Assembly (NCBI RefSeq): GCF_946478805.1
Contig: NZ_CAMLDC010000023.1
Coordinates: 12,336 to 76,335, forward strand
Direction: 5' to 3'
DNA: 64,000 nucleotides
Source of the DNA: an uncultured Fluviicola sp.
Lineage (GTDB): Bacteria; Bacteroidota; Bacteroidia; Flavobacteriales; Crocinitomicaceae
Below are positions 1 to 9,415 of the stretch, piece by piece. Below the pieces are notes generated by a model. That model had not been told where the DNA came from. It saw nothing but the letters and a program-made list of their open reading frames with translations, and did not search any database. The stretch's first letter is position 1, and each line of letters opens with the position of its first letter. The position numbers and the translations under genes were made by a program.

Positions 1-872
1 CCGGAAGTGATTAAAACCCCATTTTCAGCGCAATTGACCAAGAGTTCCTTTGCGTATTCAATGGCGCCATTTTCATAATGAGCAGTTTTCAGCATTCCCT
101 TTGCCAATTCGGTTTCTTTCACTGAGCTCAGAATATGATAGTAATTCATGATATCGTGGTTGATCTTGAGACTCAGATTATCAAAAATGATGGTTTTATA
201 TGCCGGATACTGCTTTTCGATTTTTCTGTAACACGCCAGACTTTTTTCAGCCAATTTCAAAAAAGAGGAAATCCTGCTTTCAGCTATTTTTTCATATCCG
301 GGATTCGATAAATCTTTTGTAGCTGTGATTTCAATACCTGTCTGATTCGGATGAATGTAATCACAAGCTTCGTTTGAGTAAGCTCTTGCAAGCATTTCGA
401 GTTCTTTTGAACTGAGATCTTCTTGGTCATTCAATAATTCTATCAGTTCACTTGTAAAGTTAGGATAACCATATAGGTAGCTTAAATTGAATTGCTGTTC
501 TTGAAATCGGACAGATTCCAATCCGCCGGTATAAGGTTCACTACTGTAAGATCCGGATAAATATTCATCGATTTGAAGCGTCAGATATTTCTTGGATTCA
601 GCACTCCATGCCTTTACGAATTTGGGAGCCTGAAATTTATTTTCCTTGTATGGAGTTATCTTCAGGTAATATCCATCTGCAGTTTTCGCTAATCCAAACT
701 GGCAGCCTTCTCCCGGAGAAGTGATCTGCTTGTTGACGTGGGTGTAAATTTCTTCGAAAGTTGGGAATTGGGTTTCTCTCAATTTTCTTAAAGTGTCATT
801 GTACGCACTTTGACAACTTGTTGAAGTAAATAAAATGGATAAACCAATGAGTAGTTGAAGAGTCGATTTCAT
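1..872 (-). CDS. Lipoprotein of unknown function, C-terminus beyond window
   Basis: An open frame runs from an ATG at 870-872 to the left edge without a stop, so the 3' end of the gene is missing. The product begins MKSTLQLLIGLSILFTSTSC, a signal peptide with a plausible lipobox cysteine (TSTSC) at residue 20, so it is probably an outer-membrane or periplasmic lipoprotein. The visible 290 residues are mostly helical, and the last part (ACYRKIEKQYP, then ISSVKETELAKGMLK-like helices) resembles TPR-type repeats. The last visible residues, ENGVLITSG, resemble the NGVLFTNGDNDT motif found in some Bacteroidota membrane glycosyltransferase-like proteins, but this is too short to name a family. It is divergent from pepT, with a 166-nt gap. 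Confidence 0.75.
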   Translation of the reverse strand, partial: MKSTLQLLIGLSILFTSTSCQSAYNDTLRKLRETQFPTFEEIYTHVNKQITSPGEGCQFGLAKTADGYYLKITPYKENKFQAPKFVKAWSAESKKYLTLQIDEYLSGSYSSEPYTGGLESVRFQEQQFNLSYLYGYPNFTSELIELLNDQEDLSSKELEMLARAYSNEACDYIHPNQTGIEITATKDLSNPGYEKIAESRISSFLKLAEKSLACYRKIEKQYPAYKTIIFDNLSLKINHDIMNYYHILSSVKETELAKGMLKTAHYENGAIEYAKELLVNCAENGVLITS

Positions 873-994
873 ACAATTCGTTTGGCTAAAATTACTAAGA
901 ATGATGAAAGAACAAAATAGAATTGTATGCAGATTAAAGACTTAATATCAGAGATATAGGATAGAATCCTAGCTAAAGTATCCATCCTATAGTC

Positions 995-1021
995 TTGAGT
1001 CTTAAAAATCTCCTAATTTTA
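995..1021 (+). promoter_or_regulatory. Possible promoter of pepT
   Basis: A TTG at 995-997 is followed after 16 nt by TAATTTTA at 1014-1021, close to the Bacteroidota -33/-7 pattern TTTG/TAnnTTTG. It would start transcription some 10-15 nt before the pepT ATG. The spacing is slightly short. Confidence 0.35.
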
Positions 1022-1038
1022 GAAAAAATTGTATTCAA

Positions 1039-2283
1039 ATGAAAAACGCCCCATATTCGGTAGAAGAACGCTTTGTTCGCTACGTGCAAATCGATACGAC
1101 AGCAGATCCAAACTCAACTTCCTTTCCTTCCAGTGAAAAGCAAAAGGATCTTTCCCATTTATTGGTAAAAGAGTTGAAAGCATTGGGAATCGAAGATGCT
1201 GAAGCTGATCAGTGGGGGTATGTTTACGCTACAATTCCTGCTACTTCCGGGAAAGCGAATATTCCAACGATTTGTTTTTGTTCACACATGGATACCGCAC
1301 CCGATTGTTCAGGAACAAATGTGAAACCGATTATTCACCGCAGTTATACCGGAGCTCCGATTACACTTCCGGATGATCCGACACAAGTTATCATGACAGA
1401 GAAACATCCGTATTTGAAGGAAAAAATCGGTGATGACTTGGTTACCGCTTCAGGATTGACACTTTTGGGAGCTGATGATAAGGCAGGCGTTGCCATTATC
1501 ATGGATCTGGCAGAACAATTAATGAAAAAGAAAGAAATTCCCCACGGAAAAATCCGCATTCTGTTCACTCCTGATGAAGAAGTTGGAAGAGGAGTAGAGC
1601 AGTTGGATATGCAAAAACTGGGTGCTGACTATGGATATACCCTGGATTCTGCGGAATTGGGATCAATTGAAGATGAATCCTTTTCAGCGGACGCAATGAC
1701 TTTTGTCATTACAGGTGTAAGTGCACATCCTGGATACGCAAAAGGAAAAATGGTTCATGCAATGAAAGTTGCAGGTGCTTTTATTGATGCTTTGCCAAAG
1801 GATGAATGGTCTCCGGAGAGTACAAGAGACCGGGAAGGATTTGTTCACCCGACAGCTATTTCCGGAGGTTTGGAAGAAGTGACAGTGAGTTTTATTATCC
1901 GTGATCACGTGACAGCTAAATTGTCAGAATACGAAACGCGTTTGGAAGAGATTCTGAAAGAAATTATTGCCCAGTTTCCGGGTGCAACTTATACATCAAA
2001 AGTTACAGAACAATACCGGAACATGAAAGAGATCATCAAGGATGTTCCTTTTGTGACGGATTATGCAATAGAAGCGATGAAGAATGCCGGGATTACGCCA
2101 AAACCGGCAATCATCAGAGGAGGAACAGATGGTTCGCGTATGTCATTCATGGGCTTACCTTGCCCGAATATTTTTACAGGTGAAATGGCAATTCACAGCC
2201 GACATGAGTACGTGAGCATCCAGGATATGCAAAAAGCAGTGGACACTTTGGTGGAATTGGTGCAGATTTGGGAAAAACACTAA
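1039..2283 (+). CDS. pepT: Peptidase T (tripeptide aminopeptidase, M20B)
   Basis: A 414-aa cytoplasmic zinc metallopeptidase that removes the N-terminal residue of tripeptides. The M20 family signatures are all present: SHMDTAPD with zinc-ligand His83 and catalytic Asp85, LLGADDKAG with the bridging Asp146, TPDEEVGRG with Glu180 (catalytic) and Glu181 (ligand), and a C-terminal RGGTDGSRMSFMGLPCPNIFTGE block that is diagnostic for peptidase T rather than other M20 enzymes. The length matches the family (about 410 aa). The ATG at 1039 gives the expected N-terminus (VEERFVRYVQIDT). It is followed after 33 nt by a co-directional aminotransferase gene, so the two may be cotranscribed. Confidence 0.96.
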   Translation: MKNAPYSVEERFVRYVQIDTTADPNSTSFPSSEKQKDLSHLLVKELKALGIEDAEADQWGYVYATIPATSGKANIPTICFCSHMDTAPDCSGTNVKPIIHRSYTGAPITLPDDPTQVIMTEKHPYLKEKIGDDLVTASGLTLLGADDKAGVAIIMDLAEQLMKKKEIPHGKIRILFTPDEEVGRGVEQLDMQKLGADYGYTLDSAELGSIEDESFSADAMTFVITGVSAHPGYAKGKMVHAMKVAGAFIDALPKDEWSPESTRDREGFVHPTAISGGLEEVTVSFIIRDHVTAKLSEYETRLEEILKEIIAQFPGATYTSKVTEQYRNMKEIIKDVPFVTDYAIEAMKNAGITPKPAIIRGGTDGSRMSFMGLPCPNIFTGEMAIHSRHEYVSIQDMQKAVDTLVELVQIWEKH

Positions 2284-2316
2284 GGGAATACAAAATTTAG
2301 AATTCAAAAGTAGGGA

Positions 2317-3501
2317 ATGACGATGGAGGAAAATGGCGTTTACAGTAATTTAAAAGAAGCCTTTCTGCTTCGCGCAGATATTGCATTCTTGAATTTCGGT
2401 TCTTTTGGGGCTTGCCCAATACCGATTTTTAATGAATATCAGCGTTTTCAGCGTGAATTGGAATATGAACCTGTTCAATTCATTGTGAATACAGGACCTG
2501 CTTATCTTAAAGAGAGCCGGATTCGCCTGGGTGAATATGTGTCATGTCATTCGGATGACCTGGTATTTGTTCCGAATCCAACTTATGCAGTGAATATCGT
2601 TGCCCGTTCATTGGATTTAAAACCCGGAGATGAGGTGTTAAGCACGGACATTGAGTATGGAGCTTGTGATAGAACCTGGGATTTTTACTGCGAGGAGAAA
2701 GGAGCAAAGTATGTCAGACAGGCAATCTCCTTACCCTTGACTTCAAAAGAAGCGTTTTTAAATGATTTTTGGAAAGGGTTCAGCGACAAAACACGATTGG
2801 TGTTTATTTCACAAATAACTTCAGCTACGGGGCTTATTCTGCCTGTAGAAGAGATTTGTATCGAAGCTAAGAAAAGAGGATTAATGGTTTTCATCGACGG
2901 GGCACATGTTCCGGGACAGATTCATTTGAACTTAACGGAGTTGAATCCGGATTTCTACACGGGAGCATGTCATAAATGGATGTTGACACCCAAAGGTTCG
3001 AGCTTCCTGTATGTTAAAAGAGAGCTTCAGCAAGCATTGGATCCGTTGGTTGTGAGTTGGGGTTATAAAGCAGATTTTCCAAGTAATTCGCAGTTTTTGG
3101 ATTATCATCAGTTCAATGGGACACGTGATTTTTCTGCATACCTGACAATTCCGAAAGCTATTGATTTCATGAAATGGAATGATTGGTGGGGAGTAGCAGA
3201 AGGTTGCCGGAAAATAGTGCAGAAATGGCTCCCCCGATTATGTGATTCGGTTGATTCCAAACCGTTGGCTCCGGTTACAGATGAATTCATTGGTCAATTG
3301 GGAAGTATTCCTGTTCGCTGTGAAAACCCGATTGAATTGAAGAATATCCTTTATTCCGAATATAAGATCGAGATTCCGGTAATGGTTCAAAATGGGCAAA
3401 CATATGTTCGATTTTCCATCAATGCTTTCAATTCAGAAGAAGATCTGATCAGACTGGAAAAGGCACTTAAAGACTTGAAAGTAAGAAGATTGATTCACTA
3501 A
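2317..3501 (+). CDS. Class V aminotransferase, isopenicillin-N-epimerase-like
   Basis: A 394-aa PLP enzyme of fold type I. The motif FIDGAHVPGQI supplies the PLP-binding Asp, and TGACHKWMLTPKGSSFLY contains the Schiff-base lysine (Lys220). The N-terminus (FLNFGSFGACPIPIFNEYQ) and the FNGTRDFSAYL segment match the isopenicillin N epimerase-like branch of class V aminotransferases, whose members include cysteine desulfurase-like and amino-acid epimerase enzymes. The substrate cannot be read from the sequence. A second in-frame ATG lies 6 nt downstream. It sits between pepT and aroK, all on the + strand with short gaps. This is not evidence for beta-lactam biosynthesis. Confidence 0.85.
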   Translation: MTMEENGVYSNLKEAFLLRADIAFLNFGSFGACPIPIFNEYQRFQRELEYEPVQFIVNTGPAYLKESRIRLGEYVSCHSDDLVFVPNPTYAVNIVARSLDLKPGDEVLSTDIEYGACDRTWDFYCEEKGAKYVRQAISLPLTSKEAFLNDFWKGFSDKTRLVFISQITSATGLILPVEEICIEAKKRGLMVFIDGAHVPGQIHLNLTELNPDFYTGACHKWMLTPKGSSFLYVKRELQQALDPLVVSWGYKADFPSNSQFLDYHQFNGTRDFSAYLTIPKAIDFMKWNDWWGVAEGCRKIVQKWLPRLCDSVDSKPLAPVTDEFIGQLGSIPVRCENPIELKNILYSEYKIEIPVMVQNGQTYVRFSINAFNSEEDLIRLEKALKDLKVRRLIH

Positions 3502-3516
3502 ATTTTACCGCAAAGA

Positions 3517-4062
3517 ATGGAAGAACGCAAAGATAAGGAACAACACATTTTCCTGATCGGTTTCATGGGAAGCGGTAAATCAACTGTAGGTGAATTACTT
3601 GCAGAGCGATTGAACCTTCCTTTCATTGATTCGGATAAAGTAATTGAAAAGCTTGAAGGAAGAAGTATTACTGATATTTTCTCGACCGATGGTGAGGTTG
3701 CTTTTCGTGAAATGGAAATGAATTTCCTGAAGCGGTTAAAATCGACAGAACCTGCTGTAATCGCAGTTGGAGGAGGTCTCCCAACGTTGAAAGGAGCTCT
3801 TGAATTAATGCATGAGTCAGGATTAGTTATTTATTTGAATACAAGCTTGTTGACCTTGATTAAGCGTTTGAAAAATGAAAAACAATTAAGGCCTTTGCTG
3901 AAGGAGCTAAATGATTCGGAATTTCATCCTTTTGTGGAAGATCTTTTGAGTCAGCGGGTCCACTTCTACAAACAAGCAAAATTGATTATGCCGAATGAAC
4001 GAAATTCACCTATTGAATTAGTTGAAAAATTAATAAAGGAACTAAATAAACTAATATACTAG
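3517..4062 (+). CDS. aroK: Shikimate kinase
   Basis: A 181-aa P-loop kinase that phosphorylates shikimate at the 3-hydroxyl with ATP, the fifth step of chorismate synthesis. The Walker A motif GFMGSGKS is at residues 15-22. Shikimate-binding acidic residues lie in PFIDSDK (Asp38, Asp40), an arginine in AFREME, and the GGGLPT loop at 85-90. The length is typical (about 170-180 aa). The start ATG at 3517 is 15 nt after the aminotransferase stop, and the gene ends 3 nt before the end of a convergent membrane-protein gene. The leader carries the common Bacteroidota intergenic phrase ccgcaaagaa. Confidence 0.96.
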   Translation: MEERKDKEQHIFLIGFMGSGKSTVGELLAERLNLPFIDSDKVIEKLEGRSITDIFSTDGEVAFREMEMNFLKRLKSTEPAVIAVGGGLPTLKGALELMHESGLVIYLNTSLLTLIKRLKNEKQLRPLLKELNDSEFHPFVEDLLSQRVHFYKQAKLIMPNERNSPIELVEKLIKELNKLIY

Positions 4063-4065
4063 TTG

Positions 4066-4665
4066 TTAAAGATCTTCGTCGATTCCAAAGAAGTTGGTTT
4101 TTTCACCACGGATTTCCCGGTTCAGGAAATAATAATAAAGACTGGAATGTCCGACGAGCAGAAAGAATGCGATCTTATCAAAAGTAGTTGTGTCATTGTA
4201 CCAATAGGAAAATCCCAATAGAAACCACATACTAAGCAAGTAAGTTGTTGCCGCCGCCCACACAAAATAAATGAAATACGCGTTCTTTCGCCATTGAAGT
4301 ACTAAACCAATAAAGAGACCAATCCATGCAATCAATGCCACATTATAAAAAGTGATCAGATTGTTTTGAAAGTCCGCTCCAACAAATCCGAGAGCTTCAC
4401 CTCGCTGTTCAATAAGTGAATGGACGTTCAATCCCTTTTCTTGTTCAATCCAATCCGTGCTCGTAAGAACCATGTAGCCCAAAATAATCCAGACTAAAAA
4501 AATAGTCCAAATAATAACTCCGAGGTAAAAACTGATTTGAGTATAAGTGTCGGGAGATTCCTTCCCGAAAATCACATTGCGTAACCGGGACAAAATAGGA
4601 ATCGGACTTTCAAGGTGAGCCTCAAATTCCTCGCGAAATGAATGTTTTTTTTCAGAATCCGTCAC
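4066..4665 (-). CDS. Four-helix membrane protein of unknown function
   Basis: A 199-aa protein with an acidic/basic cytosolic N-terminus of about 45 residues and then four hydrophobic segments at roughly 46-68 (YLGVIIWTIFLVWIILGY), 108-125, 130-155 and 165-180. There is no catalytic motif I recognise. It is convergent with aroK and divergent from the transglutaminase-like gene at 4692, with only 26 nt between the starts, so the two promoters must overlap. Function unknown. Confidence 0.8.
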   Translation of the reverse strand: MTDSEKKHSFREEFEAHLESPIPILSRLRNVIFGKESPDTYTQISFYLGVIIWTIFLVWIILGYMVLTSTDWIEQEKGLNVHSLIEQRGEALGFVGADFQNNLITFYNVALIAWIGLFIGLVLQWRKNAYFIYFVWAAATTYLLSMWFLLGFSYWYNDTTTFDKIAFFLLVGHSSLYYYFLNREIRGEKTNFFGIDEDL

Positions 4666-4691
4666 TCAACGAATTTAACTAATTTCGCAGA

Positions 4692-5375
4692 ATGAATGCG
4701 CAAAAACAGAAGGTAAATTGGGAAGAATTCCTATTGGAAACTCCACAAATGGATTATTCCAGTCCGGAAGTCAGGGAATTCATTCAAACAATTCCCGTTT
4801 ATCCTGATTCTGTTCAACAGGTTGTAGCAATTTATGAAACGGTTCGCGATTCATTTTTGTACGATCCGTATCACTTGGATTTGCGCCCGGATTTTTTAAA
4901 GGCAAGTGTCATCGTTTCAAAAAAGCGGGCCTGGTGTGTTGAAAAGGCGCTTTTAGCATGTGCCTGCTTTCGGGCGTTTGGTTTTCCTGCGAGGTTGGGT
5001 TTTGGAATCGTTAAAAATCACATCGGTGTAGAGAAGCTGAAAACCTATCTCAAACGTGATGAGATCGTCTTTCATGGGTATGTAGAAGTTTGGGTTGAAG
5101 GAAAATGGAGTAAATGTACACCGGCTTTTGATCCACGGATCTGTAAACTGAGTGGAGTTCCTTTGTTGGAGTGGGATGGAAGGGAAGACTCCTTGTTCCA
5201 GGCTTATGTGGAGAATACCCAATTTATGGAATACTTGCATTTTTATGGAGAATTCGGGGATATACCTTTCGGATTAATGCACCGGGAAATGAAACAATAC
5301 TATCCCGATTTGTTTGAGAACCCGGTTGATACGAGGGCTTTTTCATTTCATTTTGATCCTGGAATGATCCAATAG
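4692..5375 (+). CDS. Transglutaminase-like domain protein
   Basis: A 227-aa soluble protein with the transglutaminase/protease-like core. The catalytic triad can be placed: Cys82 in RAWCVEKALLACACFRAFGFPARL, His128 in FHGYVEVWVEGKW, and Asp147 in TPAFDPRI. There is no signal peptide, so it is probably cytoplasmic. Family members are cysteine hydrolases or transferases of uncertain substrate; nothing here narrows this. The gene stands alone, divergent from the membrane protein at 4066-4665 and convergent with the phosphatase gene at 5527. Confidence 0.85.
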   Translation: MNAQKQKVNWEEFLLETPQMDYSSPEVREFIQTIPVYPDSVQQVVAIYETVRDSFLYDPYHLDLRPDFLKASVIVSKKRAWCVEKALLACACFRAFGFPARLGFGIVKNHIGVEKLKTYLKRDEIVFHGYVEVWVEGKWSKCTPAFDPRICKLSGVPLLEWDGREDSLFQAYVENTQFMEYLHFYGEFGDIPFGLMHREMKQYYPDLFENPVDTRAFSFHFDPGMIQ

Positions 5376-5430
5376 TATACTTAATGCTGAATTTTTCGTT
5401 CTGTGAAATTTGAGAATTTTAAAATTTTAG

Positions 5431-5450
5431 TGTTCGCAAAAAAGCGAACA
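5431..5450. repeat. Inverted repeat between convergent genes
   Basis: TGTTCGC, a six-A loop and GCGAACA form a perfect 7-bp hairpin in the 151-nt AT-rich gap between the convergent genes ending at 5375 and 5527. There is no T-run next to it, so it is only a possible transcription end. Confidence 0.4.
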
Positions 5451-5526
5451 GATCTGATGTTAATTATTTGATTATTAATTGTTTGATTTTTTAAAACTGA
5501 AAAATCGGATAATATAAAATCGACTG

Positions 5527-7407
5527 CTAAACCTCCACTTTTCCATTCGAAACCGGTAACTCGATCTTCGAAGTTCTAATCTTTACAAACTTTGGTTCCA
5601 GGATCATAAACGTACAGTCATCCGTTTGTTCGCCTTCACCCTTCCAAAATGAAAACTGATTCATCAGGCGATTGTATAATACGCTTCCATTTTGATTGGA
5701 AGAACGTGACAACAGGTAACGGAGTTGTTTCTTTCCGAATTTTTTGTTCGATTCCATTCCAAATTGATCAACCATTCCATCTGTGAAAAATACTAGTTTA
5801 TCCTCTTCTTCCAAAATGATTTGCTGCAGCTTGAACTCCAGATGGTTTACATAAGTAAAGCCGATTGGAACGCGTTCTCCGTTCAATTCAATGACTTCGG
5901 AGTTCCGTACAATCCAAAGTGGCATCTGAGCACCTGAGAAATGCAATTCACGACTTCTTTTGTCCAGACAAAAAATGGCAATGTCCATCCCGTCCATTCG
6001 TTGTTCTTCCTCAGAGCTGATTCGACGAAGAATGGTTTTGCGTAAGGAATCGAGTAATTCATTCGGTTTTCGGACTCCATCTGCAAACAATTCGTCCAAG
6101 GTATTCATTCCGAGAACGCTCAATAGGGCACCAGGAACACCATGTCCTGTACAATCTGCCAATGCAAAAAGTATTTTTTCAGAGCCATTTTCACGGAAGC
6201 TTTTCATCCAGTAGAAATCTCCCCCAACCAGATTTTTCGGAGCGTAATGTACATGAACCTGTTCGAAATGCTGTGCCAGGTGCTTTCTGGATACCAATAA
6301 GGATTCCTGCAATTTTTGTGCATAGCGTAAACTGTCCATCATTTCCGTATGCTGTTTTTCCAATTGGAGATTTTTCTCGTGTAATGCATTGGTTCTTCTG
6401 GATACGCGATCTTCCAGTAAATGAACATCCCATTTGATTTTCCGGGCCATTTTCAGAAATTGGATACTGATCTGTCCAATCTCGTTTTTAGGCAGTTGCG
6501 GGGAAATACTTTCAAAGTCCTGGTAGTTGGAAGAAATGAACTCGTTCATACTGCGTTGTAGCCTGCTGACCTGAATGGTGATATTTCTCACAATGTACAC
6601 GCTTCCAAGAATCAGTGCCAGGAATGCAATACCGGATATAATATATTGCATGGTTAGTGAATCATTCGATAGCGTATAGGATTCACGGATAAACTCGCCT
6701 CTGAAACGACGTAAATTGGACTGGATATTTGCGATGTTTAATGACCAATTCGAATAATGGTTCCGGTTGGGGATTGCAAACAGGATTTGCATTCGGCTTC
6801 TCACGGAATCAAAATACTGCAGGTACCGGATGAGTTCCGGAGGACAATTTCCACGAGCCTGCCAATTCTCAATTTCTTTGTGCAAGGATATAGCATAATT
6901 TTCGTCGTTCCGCATGATGTAATCCTTCTCATGTCTGCGCAGGCTTAAAATCTGTTGATCAAACCGGGGAAATGTTTCCTCAACTTGATGAATGACTTCA
7001 CGCATTTTTCCAATATATCCATATTCCTTGAATCCGATTTGTGCAATGTCATTCAGAATACGGTCTTCTGTGAGCAAGAGCTCATCAAGAGTCAACAATA
7101 ATTCCCGTTCGACCACTTTGTCTGAGGAGAATACTTCTGTTAGATCCTGTCGGATCAACTCGTGACTGTAACTGTTTTTCCTGCGGTATTCATACTCTTT
7201 TTTGGCAATGGAGTCATACCAAAATTTCTGGTTGGCAAGGTGTTCCATCCAATCCTTATGATCTTGAACCTGAGTGGAAAGATTGTCTAATTTAACAAGT
7301 AATGCCTGTTTTTCATGTATTTTCTGATTAAAGTACCAAGATAAAGAAGCAAAAATCAACAACACCAAACCAAATCCACCAAGGACTACCACCAACGATT
7401 TTTTCAT
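5527..7407 (-). CDS. Membrane sensor with SpoIIE-type PP2C phosphatase
   Basis: A 626-aa signalling protein. A first membrane helix lies at residues 4-24 (LVVVLGGFGLVLLIFASLSW), followed by a roughly 230-aa extracytoplasmic helical sensor, a second helix at about 253-277, a HAMP-like linker, a coiled coil, and a C-terminal PP2C-type phosphatase. The metal-binding motifs are clear: NLVGGDFYW, LADCTGHGVPGALLS, LVFFTDGMVDQFG and TDDCTFMILE. Such proteins dephosphorylate serine/threonine on anti-anti-sigma factors or similar partners. I prefer the start at 7407 (MKKSLVVV) because it puts the helix at the N-terminus; an upstream ATG at 7449 would add 14 residues. No anti-sigma partner gene is adjacent. 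Confidence 0.88.
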   Translation of the reverse strand: MKKSLVVVLGGFGLVLLIFASLSWYFNQKIHEKQALLVKLDNLSTQVQDHKDWMEHLANQKFWYDSIAKKEYEYRRKNSYSHELIRQDLTEVFSSDKVVERELLLTLDELLLTEDRILNDIAQIGFKEYGYIGKMREVIHQVEETFPRFDQQILSLRRHEKDYIMRNDENYAISLHKEIENWQARGNCPPELIRYLQYFDSVRSRMQILFAIPNRNHYSNWSLNIANIQSNLRRFRGEFIRESYTLSNDSLTMQYIISGIAFLALILGSVYIVRNITIQVSRLQRSMNEFISSNYQDFESISPQLPKNEIGQISIQFLKMARKIKWDVHLLEDRVSRRTNALHEKNLQLEKQHTEMMDSLRYAQKLQESLLVSRKHLAQHFEQVHVHYAPKNLVGGDFYWMKSFRENGSEKILFALADCTGHGVPGALLSVLGMNTLDELFADGVRKPNELLDSLRKTILRRISSEEEQRMDGMDIAIFCLDKRSRELHFSGAQMPLWIVRNSEVIELNGERVPIGFTYVNHLEFKLQQIILEEEDKLVFFTDGMVDQFGMESNKKFGKKQLRYLLSRSSNQNGSVLYNRLMNQFSFWKGEGEQTDDCTFMILEPKFVKIRTSKIELPVSNGKVEV

Positions 7408-7504
7408 GATACAAAATTCAGGTCTTCTTTTTGCTACAATGTAAATCACATGTCAAATTGCTGTTAACAAGGATTAGAAAATGATGAATTTAGTTGGAAA
7501 GAAG

Positions 7505-7512
7505 TATATTTG
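7505..7512 (+). promoter_or_regulatory. Possible -7 box of the M61 peptidase gene
   Basis: TATATTTG matches the Bacteroidota -7 consensus TAnnTTTG and lies 19 nt before the start codon. No well-spaced -33 TTTG is visible, so this is a half-supported call. Confidence 0.35.
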
Positions 7513-7531
7513 GCTAAACTAAAATAAGTCA

Positions 7532-9313
7532 ATGAAACCAATATTACTTTTATTATCACTTGGATTGGCAGGAATAATCAACGCTCAGAAAATCCAGTAT
7601 GCATTGCGAATGTCCAAACCGCAAAATCATTATTTTGAGGTGGAAATGGAAATTTCTGAATTCAAAGCGGGAGATCTGACTGTTAAGATGCCTGTTTGGG
7701 CTCCGGGGTCGTATCTGGTAAGAGAGTTTTCGAAAAACGTGAACTTGGTTCGTGCCTTTGATGAAAAAGGTGGAGAATTGAAAGTTGGAAAAACTTCAAA
7801 GAACGCATGGAAGATTACAACCGGAAAATCAAAAAAGGTTCGCGTTCAGTATGAAGTATATGCGTTCGAATTATCCGTCCGTACCAGTTTTTTGGATCTG
7901 ACACATGGTTTTGTTTCAAATTCGGGAGTATTCTGTTATTTGGATGGACATAAGGACAAGGCGGGAGAAGTAACAGTCTATCCGTACAAGGATTTTAAAG
8001 TCATCACAACACCTTTGGAAAAAGCATCCGAGCAAAAATCGGGTGAAGGAGCACAGACCTTCCAGTTTCCAAATTATGATGTATTGGTTGATTCCCCTTT
8101 TGAAATCGGAAACCAGGAAGTTTTTGATTTTACAGTTGGGGAGACTAAGCACAAAGTGGCGATTTACGGAGCTGGAAATTACGATATCGATGAGCTGAAA
8201 GTAGATATGGCTCGTATTGTCAAATCGGAGAATGAAGTGTTTGCCGGGAAAAATCCTAATAAAAATTATACATTCATCATTCACAATGTAGTGAACGGTC
8301 AAGGAGGTTTGGAACATGCCAATTCCTGTGTTCTAAGTGTCAATCGCTGGACTTACGGGGGAGCTTACAAAGATTTCTTATCCTTGGTTGCACATGAATA
8401 TTTCCATTTGTGGAATGTGAAACGCATTCGTCCGATTCAATTAGGGCCGTTTAACTACGATGAGGAAAACTATACTTCATTGCTTTGGGTGATGGAAGGA
8501 TTCACTTCGTATTATGATGAATTATTGTTGGTAAGAGCCGGATATTATACGAAAGACGAATACTTGAGAAAACTATTGGGAACCTTGAATTATGTAGAAG
8601 GCTCTGTTGGTTCACGTGTTCAACCGGTTGCGCATTCAAGTTATGATGCGTGGATAAAAGGATATCGCCCAAATGAGAACAGTGCAAATACGACCATGAC
8701 TTATTATTCAAGAGGTGCTATTTTGGGAGCTTACCTGGATGCGATGATCATAGACAAATTCAATGGTACAAAGTCCTTGGATCATTTCATGCAATATCTG
8801 TATGAAGAATTCTACATTAAGAAGAACCGTGGATTCACCGAAATTGAATTCCAGGAATCCTTGGAGAAATTCTTGGGTCAGGGCATGGATTTCTTCTTTG
8901 ATAAGTATGTAAATGGAACGGAAATACCGAATTACAAAGAAGTATTTGGGAAAATCGGATTAGATGTGAACTATGTCGGAAAACCGGTTACTTCTTTCGG
9001 TGCGTCACTTTCACAGGAAGGTGGAAATTGCATGGTGAAAGGAATCAGAGCGGGAAGTGCCGCTGAGACAGCTGGATTAAGTGTTGGAGATGAGATTATT
9101 GCGGCAGATAATATGCGTGTGGATAACAGCGCAGTGGAAAGTTACGTTGGAAGCCTTGGTGAAGGTGAAAAATGCACACTATTGGTCGCTAGGGATGAAG
9201 TACTGTTGGAATTGACAGTTGAAATGACACTTTATGAACGACCGTCATTCAAGATTGAACCGAATGGAACTTCAAAAAACAAATTTGATTACTGGTTGAG
9301 AACAACCAACTAA
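7532..9313 (+). CDS. M61 family metallopeptidase with PDZ domain
   Basis: A 593-aa exported glycyl-aminopeptidase-type protein. A signal peptide (MKPILLLLSLGLAGIINAQ) is followed by a beta-rich N-terminal domain and a gluzincin catalytic domain. The zinc motif is HEYFH at residues 288-292 in VAHEYFHLWNVKRIRP, with the downstream glutamate in MEGFTSYYDELL. A PDZ domain occupies about 480-570 (IRAGSAAETAGLSVGDEIIAAD). M61 enzymes release N-terminal Gly or Ala from peptides and are usually periplasmic. A rho-independent terminator follows directly. Confidence 0.93.
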   Translation: MKPILLLLSLGLAGIINAQKIQYALRMSKPQNHYFEVEMEISEFKAGDLTVKMPVWAPGSYLVREFSKNVNLVRAFDEKGGELKVGKTSKNAWKITTGKSKKVRVQYEVYAFELSVRTSFLDLTHGFVSNSGVFCYLDGHKDKAGEVTVYPYKDFKVITTPLEKASEQKSGEGAQTFQFPNYDVLVDSPFEIGNQEVFDFTVGETKHKVAIYGAGNYDIDELKVDMARIVKSENEVFAGKNPNKNYTFIIHNVVNGQGGLEHANSCVLSVNRWTYGGAYKDFLSLVAHEYFHLWNVKRIRPIQLGPFNYDEENYTSLLWVMEGFTSYYDELLLVRAGYYTKDEYLRKLLGTLNYVEGSVGSRVQPVAHSSYDAWIKGYRPNENSANTTMTYYSRGAILGAYLDAMIIDKFNGTKSLDHFMQYLYEEFYIKKNRGFTEIEFQESLEKFLGQGMDFFFDKYVNGTEIPNYKEVFGKIGLDVNYVGKPVTSFGASLSQEGGNCMVKGIRAGSAAETAGLSVGDEIIAADNMRVDNSAVESYVGSLGEGEKCTLLVARDEVLLELTVEMTLYERPSFKIEPNGTSKNKFDYWLRTTN

Positions 9314-9333
9314 AGAATTGATAAATAATTTGG

Positions 9334-9368
9334 AACGGGGTATTCGAAGGAGTGCCCCGTTTTCGTTT
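9334..9368 (+). terminator. Rho-independent terminator of the M61 gene
   Basis: AACGGGG at 9334-9340 pairs with CCCCGTT at 9355-9361 and is followed by a T-rich run. It lies 21 nt after the peptidase stop codon. Confidence 0.75.
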
Positions 9369-9415
9369 GGAAAGATGATTCTTCTTTGCTCCTTAGGTAC
9401 CTTTAATGTTGAATA

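Noticed and set aside
2317..3501. Evidence for beta-lactam biosynthesis
   Set aside because: The isopenicillin-N-epimerase-like name is only a family label; no other pathway gene is in the window.
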